Assembly (NCBI GenBank): GCA_007128495.1
Contig: SKXH01000004.1
Location: 1 to 7,860, forward strand
From: Bacteroidota bacterium
GTDB taxonomy: Bacteria; Bacteroidota; Ignavibacteria; T3Sed10-11
Direction of reading: 5' to 3'
DNA: 7,860 bases
The stretch's first letter is position 1. Every line of letters starts with the position of its first letter. Of the stretch, positions 6,958-7,860 are shown in pieces. Position numbers and translations under genes: made by a program. The notes under the pieces are model-generated. The model was not told where the DNA came from. It saw nothing but the letters and a program-made list of their open reading frames with translations, and ran no database searches.

Positions 6958-7851
6958 ATGAAAATTGCCCGACCGATCCTGAAAGAAATTCTGTTTGCCT
7001 TATTGGTTCTTTTCGGAACTACCTTTACGATCTACCTTCTTTTAGGACAACTAATTTATGAACAGGATGCCGAAGGAGTGACCACCACTCCTTCGTTTGT
7101 ATCCATTACGGTCGATTATGGTGAGTGGGTTACGGGAGCCGTTCTCAAAGGTGAGCTCGGACATTCTCAAACCGTCAATCGCGAAGTCAGTGATATAATC
7201 GGCGAAGGATTTCGTCAGACCTTCTTTCTCGTTATCGGCTCGATCGTTGTCAGTATTTTGATTGCAATCCCGCTCGGGGTCATTGCAGCATTACGGTCTC
7301 AAACCTGGTTTGTGCGTTTCTTCATACCGGGGACATATCTGTTCTCGGCTCTTCCGGTATTCCTTCTCGCAATTTTTGTCCGCCCGTTCTGGGTCGAACA
7401 CTTCGGCATCCTTGATTGGTATGCAGATATTTCATGGTTCAGACTTGCCGGCTATTTCGGTATCCCTATTATTATACTCGGTATTGCCGACGGTGTAATC
7501 GGTGAAATGATCAAGCATGTCAGAGAGGTTGTCGGAGGGATGGTACGCGAGAATTACATCCGCGCGGCGATTGCCCGCGGGGCGAGTGTATCCAGACATA
7601 TCCTGAAAAATACATTGCTGCCGGTTTTGACTATTATTACATCACGTTTTTCGTATGCGCTCGGTGGCGCGCTGATCGTTGAATATATCTTCTTCAGTCA
7701 GGGTATCAGCATTGTAGCGCTCGATGCATTGAAATACCGCGACCCGCAGGTGCTGCTTGCAATCGGTATGATTTTTTCGCTGTTGATCGTCGTCGCAAAT
7801 ATCGTGAACCGGATCCTGACGGTAGCCGTCGATCCGCGGACACGGGAATGA
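6958..7851 (+). CDS. Peptide-type ABC transporter permease (DppB family)
   Basis: 297 residues, shorter than the roughly 340 typical of DppB; much of the difference lies in the periplasmic loop after the first helix. Membrane helices are at about 10-30, 88-112, 122-142, 163-180, 229-247 and 264-288. Family hallmarks are G-E-L-G-H-S (65-70, the DLGxS region), followed by REVSDIIGEGFRQT (75-88), where Phe85 stands in place of the usual proline. The cytoplasmic EAA-type loop that contacts the ATPase is at about 199-222 (NYIRAAIARG, then ILKNTLLP, Gly208 conserved). The C-terminus is VDPRTRE, as usual for the family. With its partner permease it forms the channel through which ligand from the preceding binding protein enters the cytoplasm. 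The ATG follows the TAA of the binding-protein gene directly and has no strong Shine-Dalgarno, so re-initiation by the same ribosomes is likely. A strong hairpin sequence lies at 7071-7095 inside the gene. Confidence 0.92.
   Translation: MKIARPILKEILFALLVLFGTTFTIYLLLGQLIYEQDAEGVTTTPSFVSITVDYGEWVTGAVLKGELGHSQTVNREVSDIIGEGFRQTFFLVIGSIVVSILIAIPLGVIAALRSQTWFVRFFIPGTYLFSALPVFLLAIFVRPFWVEHFGILDWYADISWFRLAGYFGIPIIILGIADGVIGEMIKHVREVVGGMVRENYIRAAIARGASVSRHILKNTLLPVLTIITSRFSYALGGALIVEYIFFSQGISIVALDALKYRDPQVLLAIGMIFSLLIVVANIVNRILTVAVDPRTRE
7071..7095. repeat. Perfect 10-bp inverted repeat, 5-nt loop, within the permease gene
   Basis: CGAAGGAGTG (7071-7080) and CACTCCTTCG (7086-7095) are exact reverse complements separated by ACCAC. 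In RNA this forms a stable hairpin about 115 bases into the permease gene. It covers codons 38-46 in the first periplasmic loop. No U-run follows (the next bases are TTTGTA), so it is not a standard terminator. The left arm contains AAGGAG and the right arm CTCCTT, that is, a ribosome-binding motif and its complement. Confidence 0.75.
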
Positions 7852-7860
7852 TACAAGATA
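7848..7860 (+). CDS. Start of the next gene, probably the DppC-type permease (partial)
   Basis: The permease gene ends in ATGA, where the ATG (7848-7850) overlaps the TGA stop (7849-7851). The new frame reads M-I-Q-D to the window edge. GGA at 7838-7840 lies seven bases upstream as a possible ribosome-binding site. ATGA overlaps are typical of tightly coupled operon genes, and in dpp/opp operons the next gene after DppB is normally DppC. The identity is inferred from position only, since just four codons are visible. Confidence 0.5.

Noticed and set aside
1..7860. CRISPR arrays, tRNA or rRNA genes, insertion sequences, attachment sites
   Set aside because: I saw no spaced direct repeats, tRNA-like cloverleaf, rRNA sequence, transposase or integrase in either strand.

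Overview
The window holds one rightward gene cluster of six complete or near-complete genes (about 428 to 7860). It is preceded by a divergent intergenic region (80-427) and the first 26 codons of a leftward gene (79 down to 1). All rightward genes are co-directional, and the gaps between them are 35, 10, 17, 33, 0 and -4 bases, so they probably form one operon. A sigma-70-like promoter with a perfect TTGACA -35 box lies just upstream of the first gene.

The organism looks like a diderm (Gram-negative) bacterium. The window encodes a lipoprotein with a lipobox, a protein ending in an outer-membrane-type beta-signal, a substrate-binding protein released by a type I signal peptide rather than lipid-anchored, and an inner-membrane ABC permease. 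The standard genetic code fits. ATG and GTG are both used as starts, and purine-rich Shine-Dalgarno sequences precede several genes. Coding GC looks moderate and the intergenic DNA is clearly AT-rich. I cannot assign a phylum. The mix of ASH-like domains, TPR proteins and PD40 propellers would suit an FCB-group or spirochaete-like lineage, but that is only an impression.

Layout: (1) an inner-membrane-anchored periplasmic protein with a long Pro/Glu/Arg linker, an ASH-like Ig-fold domain and TPRs; (2) a small beta-rich lipoprotein; (3) a TolB-like/PD40 beta-propeller with a C-terminal region that looks like outer-membrane beta-strands; (4) a secreted TPR-repeat protein; (5) a family 5 (peptide/dipeptide-type) solute-binding protein; (6) a DppB-type permease; (7) the first codons of a probable DppC-type permease, overlapping by ATGA.

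Genes 1-4 are envelope proteins of protein-interaction type (TPR, Ig-like, propeller) with no recognisable enzyme. Genes 5-7 are the start of a peptide-type ABC importer. The simplest inference is an envelope-spanning scaffold reaching from the inner membrane to the outer membrane, co-expressed with a peptide or small-solute importer. It recalls the parts of a Tol-Pal system (long-linker inner-membrane protein, lipoprotein, propeller, TPR protein) without being one by recognisable homology. At the DNA level the most striking feature is a perfect 10-bp inverted repeat with a 5-nt loop inside the permease gene (7071-7095).
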